A stretch of 64,000 nucleotides of DNA from contig JAOPGA020000178.1 in NCBI GenBank assembly GCA_026419775.2, forward strand, positions 1-64,000. Reading direction: 5' to 3'. Source of the DNA: Acrasis kona (lineage: Eukaryota; Heterolobosea; Eutetramitea; Acrasida; Acrasidae). Positions 35,854-46,845 of the stretch are shown here, piece after piece. Numbering within the stretch: the stretch's first letter is position 1; each line of letters begins with the position of its first letter. A program made the position numbers and the translations under genes. Under the pieces are notes generated by a model. It saw only the letters and a list, made by a program, of their open reading frames with translations. It ran no database searches and had not been told where the DNA came from.

Positions 35854-36406
35854 CAACAACTGTTTTTATGGAGATGTTTATCTTGATTCTGTTGATTATT
35901 TTGGCGTTTGTGCTCAAGCGACATGATGTGGGTTCTCAGATTGTTAATGTTGTTGTCAATGTTATTAATACTGTTGTTGAAGTTGGTGAGGTTGATGTTG
36001 ACATTGTTGATATCAATGTGTTCTTTTTTGCATCAGTTGTATTTTTATTGATTCATTTCAATAATAATTCTATTACGATTCAATTTACAACTGAAAGACA
36101 CTTCAATTTTGATTCAATTTTATTTCAATAGTCTATTGATTCTCCTTATAGCGTTGCTATAGAGCTATCATGCTCATAAAACGACAACACGGGTTGAATT
36201 CCACAAGTAGCACGAGAGTATAGCCGTCGTAAATTCCTTCCGAGAAGGATGCAAAGGTTTTCAAGTGTATTTTCATTTAACTTATCTCGCCATGTTCTGA
36301 TGAAGCCCGTATACTCATTTTATAATCATCGTTTACCTTTACAACCCATGTTAAAATCATTTTTTCAAATATTGGACATGTTCGAATCACGTCTACGTCA
36401 ACACAA
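35854..36406. other. AT-rich intergenic region
   Basis: Minus-strand translation is asparagine/isoleucine-rich and plus-strand translation valine-rich; both look like low-complexity GTT/AAC repeats rather than genes. The right part is the leader of the following small gene. Confidence 0.45.
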
Positions 36407-36778
36407 ATGGGAAATAATTCAAACAAAGGAATAGCAGAGAGAAAGCCTAAGGAGCTTCCAGGTGCTGAACAAGTAGCGGCATTGAAAAATAGGAGAAAAA
36501 CATTTATAGAAAAACAGGGGGAAGACGTTCAAACTGTGAAAGTCGATATTTCCAGTCCAGACAAACACCGAGTACATCCGAGCGCAATGACACCTAGAGA
36601 CCGTGCAAAGTCTATTCGATTACCAGTAGAAAGTGTAGAGAAGTTGACAAGTCCTGATGGCTCTTCTCCAAGAGCAAAGTCAGTATCGCCTTCAAAAAGA
36701 GCAGGAACTCTAACAACAGAAACTAGTTCTAAAGCACAAAAACTTGCAAGATCTAAAAGTGTTGTTGAGCCCTCCTAG
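36407..36778 (+). CDS. Hypothetical basic phosphoprotein-like protein, 123 residues
   Basis: Starts MGNNSNKG, a glycine-2 start that could be N-myristoylated, although residue 6 is Asn rather than the preferred Ser. The rest is disordered, basic and full of proline-directed or basophilic phosphorylation-like sites (RAKSIRLP, SPDGSSPRAKSVSPSKR, ARSKSVV). No domain recognised. An overlapping upstream frame (36249-36434) probably is leader sequence. Function unknown; a membrane-tethered regulatory substrate is only a guess. Confidence 0.6.
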   Translation: MGNNSNKGIAERKPKELPGAEQVAALKNRRKTFIEKQGEDVQTVKVDISSPDKHRVHPSAMTPRDRAKSIRLPVESVEKLTSPDGSSPRAKSVSPSKRAGTLTTETSSKAQKLARSKSVVEPS

Positions 36779-37099
36779 AAATAAAAACTTTGACTAGCCG
36801 TCAACGTACTGGTAAATGTGTTATCAAACTCCTTCTATTCCAACAATTAACAATAGATTCTCCACGTTATAAAATCTTTTTCATTTTAAATTATAAAGTA
36901 CAATAGAAAGAAGTGCACAATTTCATTTATCAAGATCTCATATATCCCATAGCTTACGAAAGGTATATATCAGAGATAGCACGAAAAACATGCATTCATT
37001 GATTATACAGAATACAATAATTGTAATAATTGCTTTGGTTGATCGCAAAATATCTATTTATAACAAAGTAGAAAGAAAACAAAATTTGATCAGCACAGT
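36779..37099. other. Intergenic region before Rpn12
   Basis: About 320 AT-rich bases with no supported frame or RNA gene. Confidence 0.5.
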
Positions 37100-37977
37100 A
37101 TGGGAGCCAACGAACTTTTTCCATTGTTCCAAAAATTCAAAGCTGCCATTGACAGCGATCCTCAAAATGCAAAAAAACTTCTTGGAGATTTAAAGGTTTG
37201 TCATTTTGTTTCCAACACACGATCTCAGTCACAAATAGAAACAATTTATTCTATTAAATAGTTTTATGCAGACTTCAACAACAGCAACACTTAGTGAAGA
37301 AGAAAATAAAGAAATTCTACTCATAAGTAGGTTACTCACATTTCTCACAAAACTTACTAATAAAAAAAGGAGAGACACTCGAATTAGCAATTCTCTTGAG
37401 CGCAAAGACCGGTGATTTGGAGTCTTTTGAAAGACACATGTCCCAAGTAAGAACATACTACGGAAGAACCAATGTTGAAAAAAGTACACGTGAACCCCTC
37501 ATCCTTGGACTCAATCTCCTTCGTCTACTAGCTCAAAATCGTATTGCAGAATTCCATACAGAGTTGGAGCTCATTCCCATTGATCAGCATGGAGACCCAT
37601 ACATTAAATTCCCGATCGACATGGAGTTGTGCTTGATGGAAGGATCATACAACAAGCTACGCGTATCTAGAAACAAGGAACCAGCACCCGAATACAAAGT
37701 GTTCATGGACGTTCTCATTGAAACAGTTAGAAAAGAGATTGCTGACTGCAGCGAGAAGGCCTACAAGTCATTGAGCACAGCCGACGCACAAAAACTTTTA
37801 TTTTTTGGATCACCTCAAGAATTACAACAATTTACAAAGGAGAGAGGTTGGAAGGTAGATGGTTCGTCCATCAAGTTTGAAGCAGAAAAGGACGCCATCG
37901 GTACATTCCACGAACAGGCCCAAGACGTCATTTACAAAACATTATCGTATGCAAAGGAGATGGAAAGAATCGTTTAA
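37100..37977 (+). CDS. PSMD8: 26S proteasome lid subunit Rpn12 (PSMD8)
   Basis: PCI-domain lid subunit, the last to join the lid during assembly. Exons are 37100-37195, 37239-37326 and 37370-37977; both introns are 43 nt; 263 residues. The first intron acceptor was chosen at 37238 because only that choice gives the conserved helix KKQFILLNSF before TSTTATLSEEE; the nearer TAG and a later CAG break frame or lose it. Landmarks: SFERHMSQVRTYYG, LGLNLLRLLAQNRIAEFHTELE, LMEGSYNKL, DCSEKAYKSL and ERGWKVDG. A plain housekeeping gene; stop is followed by an AATAAA hexamer. Confidence 0.93.
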
Positions 37978-38073
37978 AATAAATGTAACATTTAATTATA
38001 CCTGAACTATTCATGTGACTCTTTGTGATGGTTGTCTAATAATTGTAATTTCTAGACAACTTGAAGCTGGTAT

Positions 38074-40398
38074 ATGACCTTAAAGTGCGAGGATGAAACC
38101 GATAACGAGTTGCAGCATTACTATGAATTGAAGGAGGATACTGTCACCGACAACATTGAAGACCACATACAAACCACAAAAAGTTTGATTTTTGAAGGAA
38201 CTGGTCTCGTTGGTTTTTTTGAGAGGCTACCCTTATGGTTCAAACTAATTTCTATGAGCTTCACCCTTGTAATAGGATATATCATACTTTCAGCACATGC
38301 AATTTTTGTTCAAGCAGACTCCAGGCAGGCCTCCGCAGCAACATCAAATTTTCTGAACAAAATATACCTTTTGGACGATTTTGTGAAAGCAATCAGCAGA
38401 GAGAGGATGAATGCGATCAACTACCAGTGGGATCTTGAAAATACTTCGATTGAAACAGTCAGGAGGGGATGGCGGTTGACAGACACAGCTGTCGCTCAGA
38501 CAAGTGGTTGGGATTTTGGGTACCTGAACAGGACAGAGGCCTTGGATATTAGGTCCACTTCACTTTCGCAGAAAAACATTACCAAATCTTATGCCGTGAT
38601 TAAATTCTATAATAAAATATTACAAGATACTTTGAGGTACATTGGTCGCGAGACCCAAAATGTTACTAATGATAAAGTGGTGCCGCTTGTCATGGCCACA
38701 TTTAATTATCTAGATGCAGCAGCAAAATGTAGTGCGTCTTGTAAACTGCTCATTCTGTGCAATTACACTTATTTCAACCTTGACTATGACTTGTTTGCTT
38801 TTGACTATTCTCGGCGTCAGTTATATGACACACTCCATAACTCTGGTGGACCTGTTATTGATGAATATGTAAGGTATATGAAATCATCCTATGAAACACA
38901 AAAAATCAATCGTCTTTATGCAATGCTTGGTATGGACGATTACAACACTGCCGTGATGGAGTATCCTCTTGATAAATTTAATCAATATTCCAATGTATAT
39001 TTGAACTTGGTAGGAAACATGAGCTATGCAACACTGGATTATTATATACTGGTGAAGGGTGCAGAAAGCGAAAAAAATCTAGTTATTCTTGTTATTCTGG
39101 TGATTGGTGTTGTGTTGTTTGCAGCGTCTGCCTTTATATCTAACTTCTTCTTATCTACGTCCATTAGTGGTCCTTGGAGCAGGTTGAACAAGCTCCAGGA
39201 GACGACAATTAAAAAGTTTATGCCACAAGGCTTTTTAAATCTAATAAAGTGTAAAAATATATCAGAAGTTAGGGTTGGTCTAAGCAATACGTGTCAGCTC
39301 ACAATGATGCAAGTTGAAATTACAAATTTCGATTTTTGCTTTAGGGGTTTTAATTCCGATGAGATTCTATCCATGTTAAATTGTTTTCTTAATCATGTGT
39401 GCCCATTGGTACGGCTGCATGGTGGTTTTGTCGAGAAATACAACCACGATGGTTTTAATGCATTGTTTAAGAGTGCAACAAATGCAATCAAAGCTGCAGT
39501 TGACATTCGTCAAAATATTGACTCTTTTTGTAAAAACAACGAAGAGTACGCTTTTATGCGCACTGGCATCGCGATACATGCAGCTCAAGTCCTAGTAGGG
39601 ACAGTTGGAGAGGACGAGCGTATGGATGGAGCTATTATATCAGAAGAGATTGATATGATCATCCACTTGCTGCGGGTCCACGACAAACTAAACGTGCCCA
39701 TCGTGTCATCCGACTCCATAACCTTGCAATCTGCTCCCGATAGCAGATTCTTGGGGAAGACATTAGATAGGCACGGTAAGGAAGTTGTAGTGCTGGAAAT
39801 ATATGCTCGCAGCGACCACTCTAAAAAACAAACAAGAGAATTGTTTAATGCTGCATCCAAATCCTTCACGAAAAAAGAATTTTATAAAGCAGAAAAACAA
39901 TATGGCGAGGTATTATCCATAGACCCAGATGATTTTGTATGCAAAAAACTATTGGAAATTTGTAAAAACGTCTTGTCTCGTTATGAAGTTGAAATTTCAA
40001 AATTAGGCGCAGCCGATATCTTGAGTAAACCTGAACTGCGTGCCTTCCTTCAAAAGCAATGCATTTCTGAAAACTCTAGCGAAAATTATGATTTGTATGT
40101 GACATCTGAGATTTACAAGACGCTAGATAATGTAGAAAGAAGGAGATGCGCAGATTATATTTACAAGACATTCCTAGATCCATCGGGACGTCGTTCGGTG
40201 AACGTGAGAGAAAAGACAATAAATGCCATTCGCGACAAGATACAAAACAAACAAGAACTGAACCAGGACCTTGTGAACGATGTGATGAAGCAAATGATCA
40301 TAAATCTAAACGACACCGCCACGCGTGTCATTGATTCAGCTGAATTCAAACAAGTATTCGTCAAGATTGATTCAAAACAAAATTATTGTATCATATGA
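38074..40398 (+). CDS. Membrane sensor with degenerate class III cyclase domain and C-terminal RGS domain
   Basis: 774 residues, single exon. Order: cytosolic N-terminus; TM1 about 57-79; an extracytosolic helical region about 80-330 resembling nitrate-sensor (NIT) type domains; TM2 about 335-360; a class III nucleotide-cyclase homology domain about 400-590; a TPR-like helical pair (ELFNAASKSFTKKEFYKAEKQYGEVL); and an RGS domain about 645-765. In the cyclase part the first metal Asp is replaced by Glu (QVEITNF, E415), the second is present in NHDGFNALF (D459), GTVGEDERMDG survives, but the usual N...R transition-state pair after it reads SEEIDMIIHLLRV. It is therefore likely a pseudo-cyclase or weakly active. 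Coupling to a G-alpha through the RGS domain is an inference. No CaaX box, although it ends NYCII. Confidence 0.8.
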   Translation: MTLKCEDETDNELQHYYELKEDTVTDNIEDHIQTTKSLIFEGTGLVGFFERLPLWFKLISMSFTLVIGYIILSAHAIFVQADSRQASAATSNFLNKIYLLDDFVKAISRERMNAINYQWDLENTSIETVRRGWRLTDTAVAQTSGWDFGYLNRTEALDIRSTSLSQKNITKSYAVIKFYNKILQDTLRYIGRETQNVTNDKVVPLVMATFNYLDAAAKCSASCKLLILCNYTYFNLDYDLFAFDYSRRQLYDTLHNSGGPVIDEYVRYMKSSYETQKINRLYAMLGMDDYNTAVMEYPLDKFNQYSNVYLNLVGNMSYATLDYYILVKGAESEKNLVILVILVIGVVLFAASAFISNFFLSTSISGPWSRLNKLQETTIKKFMPQGFLNLIKCKNISEVRVGLSNTCQLTMMQVEITNFDFCFRGFNSDEILSMLNCFLNHVCPLVRLHGGFVEKYNHDGFNALFKSATNAIKAAVDIRQNIDSFCKNNEEYAFMRTGIAIHAAQVLVGTVGEDERMDGAIISEEIDMIIHLLRVHDKLNVPIVSSDSITLQSAPDSRFLGKTLDRHGKEVVVLEIYARSDHSKKQTRELFNAASKSFTKKEFYKAEKQYGEVLSIDPDDFVCKKLLEICKNVLSRYEVEISKLGAADILSKPELRAFLQKQCISENSSENYDLYVTSEIYKTLDNVERRRCADYIYKTFLDPSGRRSVNVREKTINAIRDKIQNKQELNQDLVNDVMKQMIINLNDTATRVIDSAEFKQVFVKIDSKQNYCII

Positions 40399-40475
40399 TT
40401 TCATCGGTCGTCACAAAGCATTAAATAAAAATTGATGAAAACCCTTTTCTATTTATTGAATCAATCGTACACTTC

Positions 40476-41813
40476 TTAAATCTTCTTTCCATAATCAATG
40501 GACTCGGTCAATTGCTTGATAGCATCCTCCCTAACCTTGATGGCCTTGACTTCCCACTCCTTGATTTGCTCTGGACTCAAATGCTTAAAGTCACGAACAA
40601 TCTCCTTCTTGCGTGCCCTGACATCATCAGAAGCTGCTTGCGCACCCTCGTCTTCTGTCTTGGTTGCACTTTCGGCTCCTCCACCGCTTGCCTCCAACTC
40701 AATCTTGTTCTTGAGTTGTTGCACTTCCTCCTCCAATTTCTTTTGTAGAATGGTGGAGTCGTTGACCTCGGTGAACAAGTTGGCCAACTCGGCTTGTCTT
40801 GGGGACTCACCAGATCCACTACCGGCCATCATCGAAATCAAATCGCGATCGTTCAATGTTTGCTTGTCGATGAAGAATTGTCTGTTGAATTGAGACATGG
40901 TCTCAGGTGTGACACGGTTGGTCTTTGCGAATTGAGTGTATTCGTAATCGTAATCGTCGTGGTCGATTTCGGTCAAGACGCGATCTCTGACCTGTGGTGC
41001 AAAGTGATCCAAGAATCCAGGCGCATCAATGTCAATCTCGCCCTCCGGGTCGATCAATTTTCCGGTGCTGTTCAAGTCGCTAACGATGAGTTGCATGTCT
41101 GGGATGCTCTCCACCAAGAAGTCCTTGACGCGGTCATAACCGGGAGTGATGTGTTTGAGGGCGTGATTTGTGATGGCTTCAAAGTCAAGTTTTGGCATGA
41201 CGAGATGGGAATCTCTCTCTGCATCAGCAATCACTCTGTCAATGTCGCTCTGTCCAATTCTCTCTGCATATTTGGCCATAGTTGATCTCGGGAAGCTCTG
41301 GTTGTGGTCTTCTTACCTTTTCTTCGGCTGATCTGTAACTGCTGATGACTTGTCTTCTTCCGGGCGTATCACCGTAGATTCTCTCGAATACTCTATAGTC
41401 AATTTGTGGGTATCCATCGGATTGGAGTGTGTAGAATGGTTCGCTCTCGCCGTTCAAAATCTCATTGATTTCTTCTTCCTCGTAGCCTTCGGATTGCAAA
41501 AATTTTTTTAAGAGCCGGGGTCGTTTTTGACTGGGGTGTGTTGCTTTAATAACTTCAAATAAGTGTCAACAGGGTCGACGTTGGGATATTTTGACTTGTA
41601 GGTGTCGACAGCACCCATCACTTTATCGATTTCTGCTATGACTGATTCTGTGGAGCTGTACACACCTGGCTCTCCATAAAGTACGGGGTTCGCATTGATA
41701 TCGTAAGTAGTGTTACCATACTTGAAATCGGTTTCTGCAACCTCTGTGGCATAAAGTCTCCTTACGGATTGAACACAGGGTCTGCTTCGTCTGGCGATGG
41801 ACCTGAGGAACAT
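40476..41813 (-). CDS. Mitochondrial protein, possibly ATP-synthase subunit d-like (two frame breaks)
   Basis: Begins MFLRSIARRSRPCVQSVRRLYATEV, a textbook mitochondrial presequence (an upstream ATG at 41903 is less likely). Three frames must be joined: 41813 to about 41513, about 41510 to 41280, and 41279 to 40476. The first and last are in the same frame, so two opposite one-base shifts are needed: one base missing near the CCCC run at 41511-41516, and one base extra in TATGG near 41278. Joined this way, the second break reads PELPEINYAKYAERIG, reminiscent of mitochondrial ATP-synthase subunit d. No ordinary intron fits; the only in-phase GT-AG at the second break is 19 nt. The C-terminal half is helical, with an alanine/glycine linker and a Lys/Glu coil. 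About 440 residues in all. Identity is tentative. Confidence 0.6.
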
Positions 41814-41925
41814 TTTCACGTGAATTTGGTTATTGGTTAATTGGTTGGTTGACTTATGGTTACAAAAATGACATAAGAAAAGGAAACTAGAAATAACAAG
41901 CAAGGAGGTTCAAAGTAAGTATTTA

Positions 41926-44900
41926 TTAATTTGGTTGCGTGAAGAATAGAGACACCCTTCCATGAGACACCTCTATCATGTCGGCTCCATAATTTGAAAG
42001 GAATTCAAACCTTATAATTTTAACATTATCATAATTCTTTTCAAACTCAAATTCTAAACTGGTGTTGTTGGCTACCTTGGGAATAATATAAGTTCCGATG
42101 ACTTGCTGTGAGATGAGTTCCTTTCTATCATTTTCGGTCAAGAATCCAACCCTGAGGTCTTTCACTTGCGACAATGAACCCTGTTCTCCATGCGAAACGA
42201 GAATTTTAAATCCGCTAACAACTCTCACTCCCTGTCCAATGATTAAATCCAAAGTACTTGTTTGCCTGTAGAATTTGCTTTCCGTTTTGATTGTGACCCT
42301 TGAACTCTTCTTCTTCTTGTTAATGACTCGTTCATATTGTATCAATTGTTTTTGATTCAAAGGAGAAGATGCTGGGGCAGCATTGATCTGTCCATAAATG
42401 TAGAACCTTCCCAAATGTATAAAGTTGTTCTTTCAAAGTGTTAGTTTCACACAAGCGCCGGTCAACTTACATTTTTTGTTTCTTTTGGTATCTTGACTTC
42501 AAATTGAACGAGACGACACATATCATAACCAGTCAACAAGTCAGAAACATCCCAATCAATTCGATCGTGAGCAGAGATTGTACCATCTGGTAATTGCCAT
42601 TCGCCCATAAAAGTCAACAGCGGAAGTCTCTCGCCCAGAGAAACACGAATTGTTGGTTTGTCCTGATCATTGTAACCTAGAGCATCCACCAATAATGTAA
42701 TTTTATTAATTTTTGCATAACAAGGCAAAACTACAATTATATGAACAGATTCAATTCCCACGGGCGAACTCCAGAAATTAATACCGTCTTGATAGTGTTG
42801 TGGTTCCTGCAATAGGATGCTCTCTATGGGTGCGGATGTTTGGGCGGTGGCAACGCTTGATAAAATGCCAGCATGTGGAAATTCGCTCAACAATGTTTCT
42901 TGATGATTTGGAGAATGGAAAATGCGATCTAAATTGGGCATCAAATTCTTGTCGAATAACTTTTCGTTCACTGTTTCGTTATTGACATGACGATCTTGAC
43001 TCAGCCTTTGAATCTCACAAATCAAATCTCTCTGTTCGTTGATCCTGACGGCGCAATCCAGGCACACGGTGGATGGATTGAACAACCACATGTATTCAAT
43101 CACATCCAATTTTTCGTTATGAATGCAATTCTTACAAAAGCTCAATCTGCAGTATCGACAACCAATGTTTCTTAATTTGATGGATGTTCTACAAATGTTG
43201 CAATTCCAAGATTTGAGCTTGCCTCTAATGGTATTTTCTATTTTGGGATCCCTCCAGAATACGTAATTGTTAGGGTCGTAGTGGGCCACTTTGTAACCAG
43301 ATTCAATCAAGATGGTGTCACGTTGTGAGGTGCTGAGTCCACATTTGAGACGAATCATTTCTAATCTTAAAACGTCGTTGAACGATAGGCTGTTGAGATC
43401 GGTGATACGATGTAGTTCCAACACGTATACATCTCTTTGATCTTGTGTGGTGGCGATCTGATCTTCGATGCTGCTGAATAAAACATCACCTCCGGTCACA
43501 TGTGCAAAGTAATTGTTATCGATTGGTGTTACGTTGTTGACTGGTAGTGATGTGGAATTTTTCTCTTGGTCGCCGGAAGGACTTGTTGCAGTCTGTTCGT
43601 CTTGAATGTTGGCTACGATCCTTGTGACCCTATCGACGCCCAATTGTACATCGTCAATTAATGCTTTCCGACCATCTGTTCCGTAAACTTGAATTTGACC
43701 AAGGGTCATGCATGAACCGGGTGCTATTCCGTAACAAACGACGCGTACGACTCTCATGTGAGTGCTGGTGGTCAATTCTTCAAAGTCATATAAAGTGTTT
43801 CGTTGTTTTAATCCGCTTATTTGTGGTGGCAGTGTAAAGGTCAACTTGGTTCCATCTTCGCATCTTGGTAAAATTAAATCCTGATAGGCCATGACGCAGT
43901 CGTCGAGGTGAGTGCCGCAGAATACATCCATGCGTGATGGAGACGTCGTGTCGTCTTGACCGTGTCTGATGACCATGCTTACTTCCAACAATCTAAAGTA
44001 ATTAGGAAGGAAAATGTGTATCTCGATGTAATCAAAATCCTCCGGTGCGACCATGCATAAATTCGAGTTGCTGATGATTTCGTCCTCTGGGCGTCTGTGG
44101 GGTTTATCCAAATAAGAGGGAACCGATTTGAACATGTAAGCATTGGAGCAAACATACTTGACGTCGCTAAAAGTAAAGTATTTTTTCAAATTAATTCCCA
44201 ACATGATGTCATATTGTTTTTGTCTGGTCTTGTCCTTGAATTGATTTTGGATCCGACGGTTTACCAAAATTGCGGCATTGCTTGGCGCGGTGGTGACGTG
44301 AGCGGTCATGTCTCTCATGTGCTGGGTGTGCATCGCTACTGTGTTGGTGTATAGTGTCGCACACACATCACCGACCATTATGTACATGTCTGTCAAGTGA
44401 ACAAGTAAGTTTGCGTCCATCTCTTTTTTGATCTCCTCTAGGCTTGCAGTTGGACTTTTCGGCGCTAACGAAGCAGCATCAATCGCATAACACTGATTTC
44501 TTAGGTAATGTAAACTATTGAAGAAGCACACCAGATTGGTCCTATCGAGCGAGTCCGCACAGTTTACTCTGAGAATTCCATTTTGTTTGGATTGGACTGT
44601 CATATCTGTGAAGCGTCCGTTAGACATGTGAAGCACGCCTGTTGTTAAACCGGCGTTATTGGTGATTGGATCTATGAATGGTTAAAACACTTTGAAGAAA
44701 TGTGACATTACCAGTTAAATCCCATAAAGCCTCGGTCGTCTCTTCTATTCCATGTAGCTTCAAAAAATGATGCCAGTCAAATTCTACCATGTCAACTTTT
44801 ACGTTAAACATTTTCTTGACAGCTCTCAGTGATTCGCGATAGTGATGTGTTAGGTTGCCTTCGTCTGCATGAACGGATTTCACTCTTAGCAAGTTTAGAA

Positions 44901-46030
44901 CAGTAATTGGTTGATTCTGATAACGATCTGCTAATCTCTTATAATATACATCAATCGCTTCATACGGACGGTCACTAATTATAATGGCTGCATCTGCTAT
45001 TTGGCTCACTAATTCTGACTTCCAGTGAATTGGCACTGTTCCTCTACGCCACACTGCTGTGGAAAAGCATACACTATCATCTGCTTGTTTGAAAACAATC
45101 TGCTCCATCTCACACTCGTTTCCTGGTGATGACTTTTCGTTGAGACCTCTAGAGAAGTACCTGGTTCCTATTCAAATTACATCGAAGGACAAGCGGTGTA
45201 CTAACCTGGGTTTATACTGCTTCGTCTACAAATGAGCGCAAGATGTATCCCTAACGGAGCTTTGTCATCATCTGTTGGTACAACGCGGCCCATCGCAACT
45301 CCTTGAAGTAGAACGACACACCATCTGCTCATACCAATGTCTGCAAATGGTTTTGTCACAAATGTGTTCCAAACAAACTCTTCGCACGGTTCGTGAGCTG
45401 GATGAGTAGACGGGAATGTTCGTCTAAGAAAATTTAGATGATGAAAGCGTAGGTGTTACGATAAATCTAAAGTCTCGCAGTAGAAGTGATTTCCATCTAT
45501 TTGAAACTCTGTCATTATTGCCATATTCTTTTTCGTCTTTGCGTCTACATCGCAGCGGTGTTCTATAGGAATTTTAATCCACTTGGCCTCCATTACTGTA
45601 TAAACCTACATTTATATGTGAGTAGTTATATAATAACGTCTTACCCTGTGTTTCGGTGGTAGCATCAATTCTAGACTGATTCTCGTCACAGCAACCACGT
45701 GAGCGAGATTGCCGACAACGTAGTAACCAATAAGTCCAAAACATTTTCTTCGCCCGTCAGTATTTTTCTGTTTTTACTTTACGTGATTGATTTAAAAATG
45801 CCTGTCCCTGAAATTCTTTCGAGGGCATCTTTTACATTATCAAATAGATCTACCCCAAATTGTGCTGTATATATCAGTTGTCCAGTGTATCTTTCAATTG
45901 TTATAATTTGAGTATCTTCGCGATGGTGCGGCGAGCACACGATAAACTAATACTATTAATACGAGTGTTCTTGTATAATTACCCAATCACCATTCGCCGT
46001 CTCCACTACAAGGTGAGAAGTATCACGCAT
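41926..46030 (-). CDS. SAC9-like phosphoinositide phosphatase
   Basis: 1,279 residues from eight exons: 46030-45983, 45946-45783, 45747-45645, 45605-45460, 45423-45206, 45167-44712, 44671-42471, 42429-41926; introns 36, 35, 39, 36, 38, 40 and 41 nt. The start MRDTSHLVVETANGDW and the joins PPKHRVYTVMEAKWIK, DLSRTFPSTHP and NPGTRYFSRGLNEK follow plant SAC9 closely. SAC catalytic motif NCADSLDRTN has Cys416 and Arg422 (CX5R). After it come a long beta-rich tail with repeated jelly-roll-like segments and a cysteine cluster (CNICRTS, CRYCRLSFCKNC, CLDC) that could bind zinc. SAC9 in plants acts on PI(4,5)P2 pools in endocytosis; the same role here is inferred. The unusually many small 5' exons contrast with neighbours. 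Confidence 0.88.
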
Positions 46031-46845
46031 GAACGCTTCGTTGATGTGACAGGCGTTTACAATAATTTATGAAATATGCGAACTCCCACGTGTGAGGACA
46101 CAAACGACAAATTGTTTGTGGTGGTGCCGTTTTTCAACAATCCAATAAACTTTAAACTGCATGAGTTCAACTCAGTAACCATCGGATCTTAAACGAAATA
46201 TTTAAGCAAGATTGGACGAAACTAGTTCCAGAAACATCTAATTTTTGAGTACATTATCAACAAAGTTATGAGCATTTTTTCTTGTACTTGATGATATATG
46301 GAGACAAGGGACAAACAACACCCGTCTGAATGATTAAACTACTTTTCTTAAAAGTGCTACATTGGCAATACAAAATAGAAAACGAACACAAAGCTTATTC
46401 TTCTAGAAGAATTATTTATTCTCGAGTACGTTATCAACAAAATCTTGAGCCTTTGTTCTACTTACTCTGTTCATTTTTGATACTATACCAACAAACCTCC
46501 ATGCGGAATGACATTTATAATATTCTCCAGCTCGTCCTTTGTTATGCTGGCAATATCTCGGTATTCCATCGCAGCAAGAGAAAAAAATAATAGCCTCTTA
46601 TCAAAGTGGCAGAGAATGAAGGAAAATTATTCCTCTACTTACAGGACCATACACTACTCTAAATACATTTAAATAAACATAGGAGCCCTACTCCAAGAAG
46701 ATCACGGAATTAATCGGCTATATATTTATCTGTCCATCCACTCAGGATAATATCCTGTTGCAAGTAAACTCCTTTTTTACTCCGATCTGTATCCCTTGAT
46801 TGAATATTTATTCCGAGATTGAATTTCAATCATTTGTGAATAATC
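46031..46845. other. Intergenic region between divergent SAC9-like and catalase genes
   Basis: About 800 bases without a supported gene, one of the longest gaps here. It holds a degenerate repeat pair (see separate entry) and presumably the catalase promoter. The short open frames at 45860-46072 and 46330-46590 lack protein character. Confidence 0.5.
46247..46451 (+). repeat. Degenerate direct repeat pair
   Basis: Two copies of a roughly 28-base block starting GAGTAC(A/G)TTATCAACAAA, at 46247-46274 and 46424-46451, about 177 bases apart, with a handful of mismatches. Possible old duplication or paired regulatory sites upstream of the catalase gene. Confidence 0.55.

Noticed and set aside
35868..36131. 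Plus-strand 87-codon hydrophobic frame
   Set aside because: Val/Ile low complexity from GTT repeats; no supporting signals.
17479..37977. Proteasome lid gene cluster (Rpn7 and Rpn12)
   Set aside because: They are 18 kb apart on opposite strands with unrelated genes between, so chance proximity is enough.
40380..40398. CaaX prenylation box at the end of the RGS protein
   Set aside because: It ends C-I-I, one residue short of CaaX.
41279..41335. A 19-nt GT-AG interval as an intron at the second frame break of the mitochondrial gene
   Set aside because: Half the size of every other intron here; a one-base error gives a better protein (PELPEINYAKYAERIG).
46330..46590. 86-codon plus-strand frame upstream of catalase
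   Set aside because: No ordered hydrophobic pattern, motif or intron evidence; contains one of the repeat copies.
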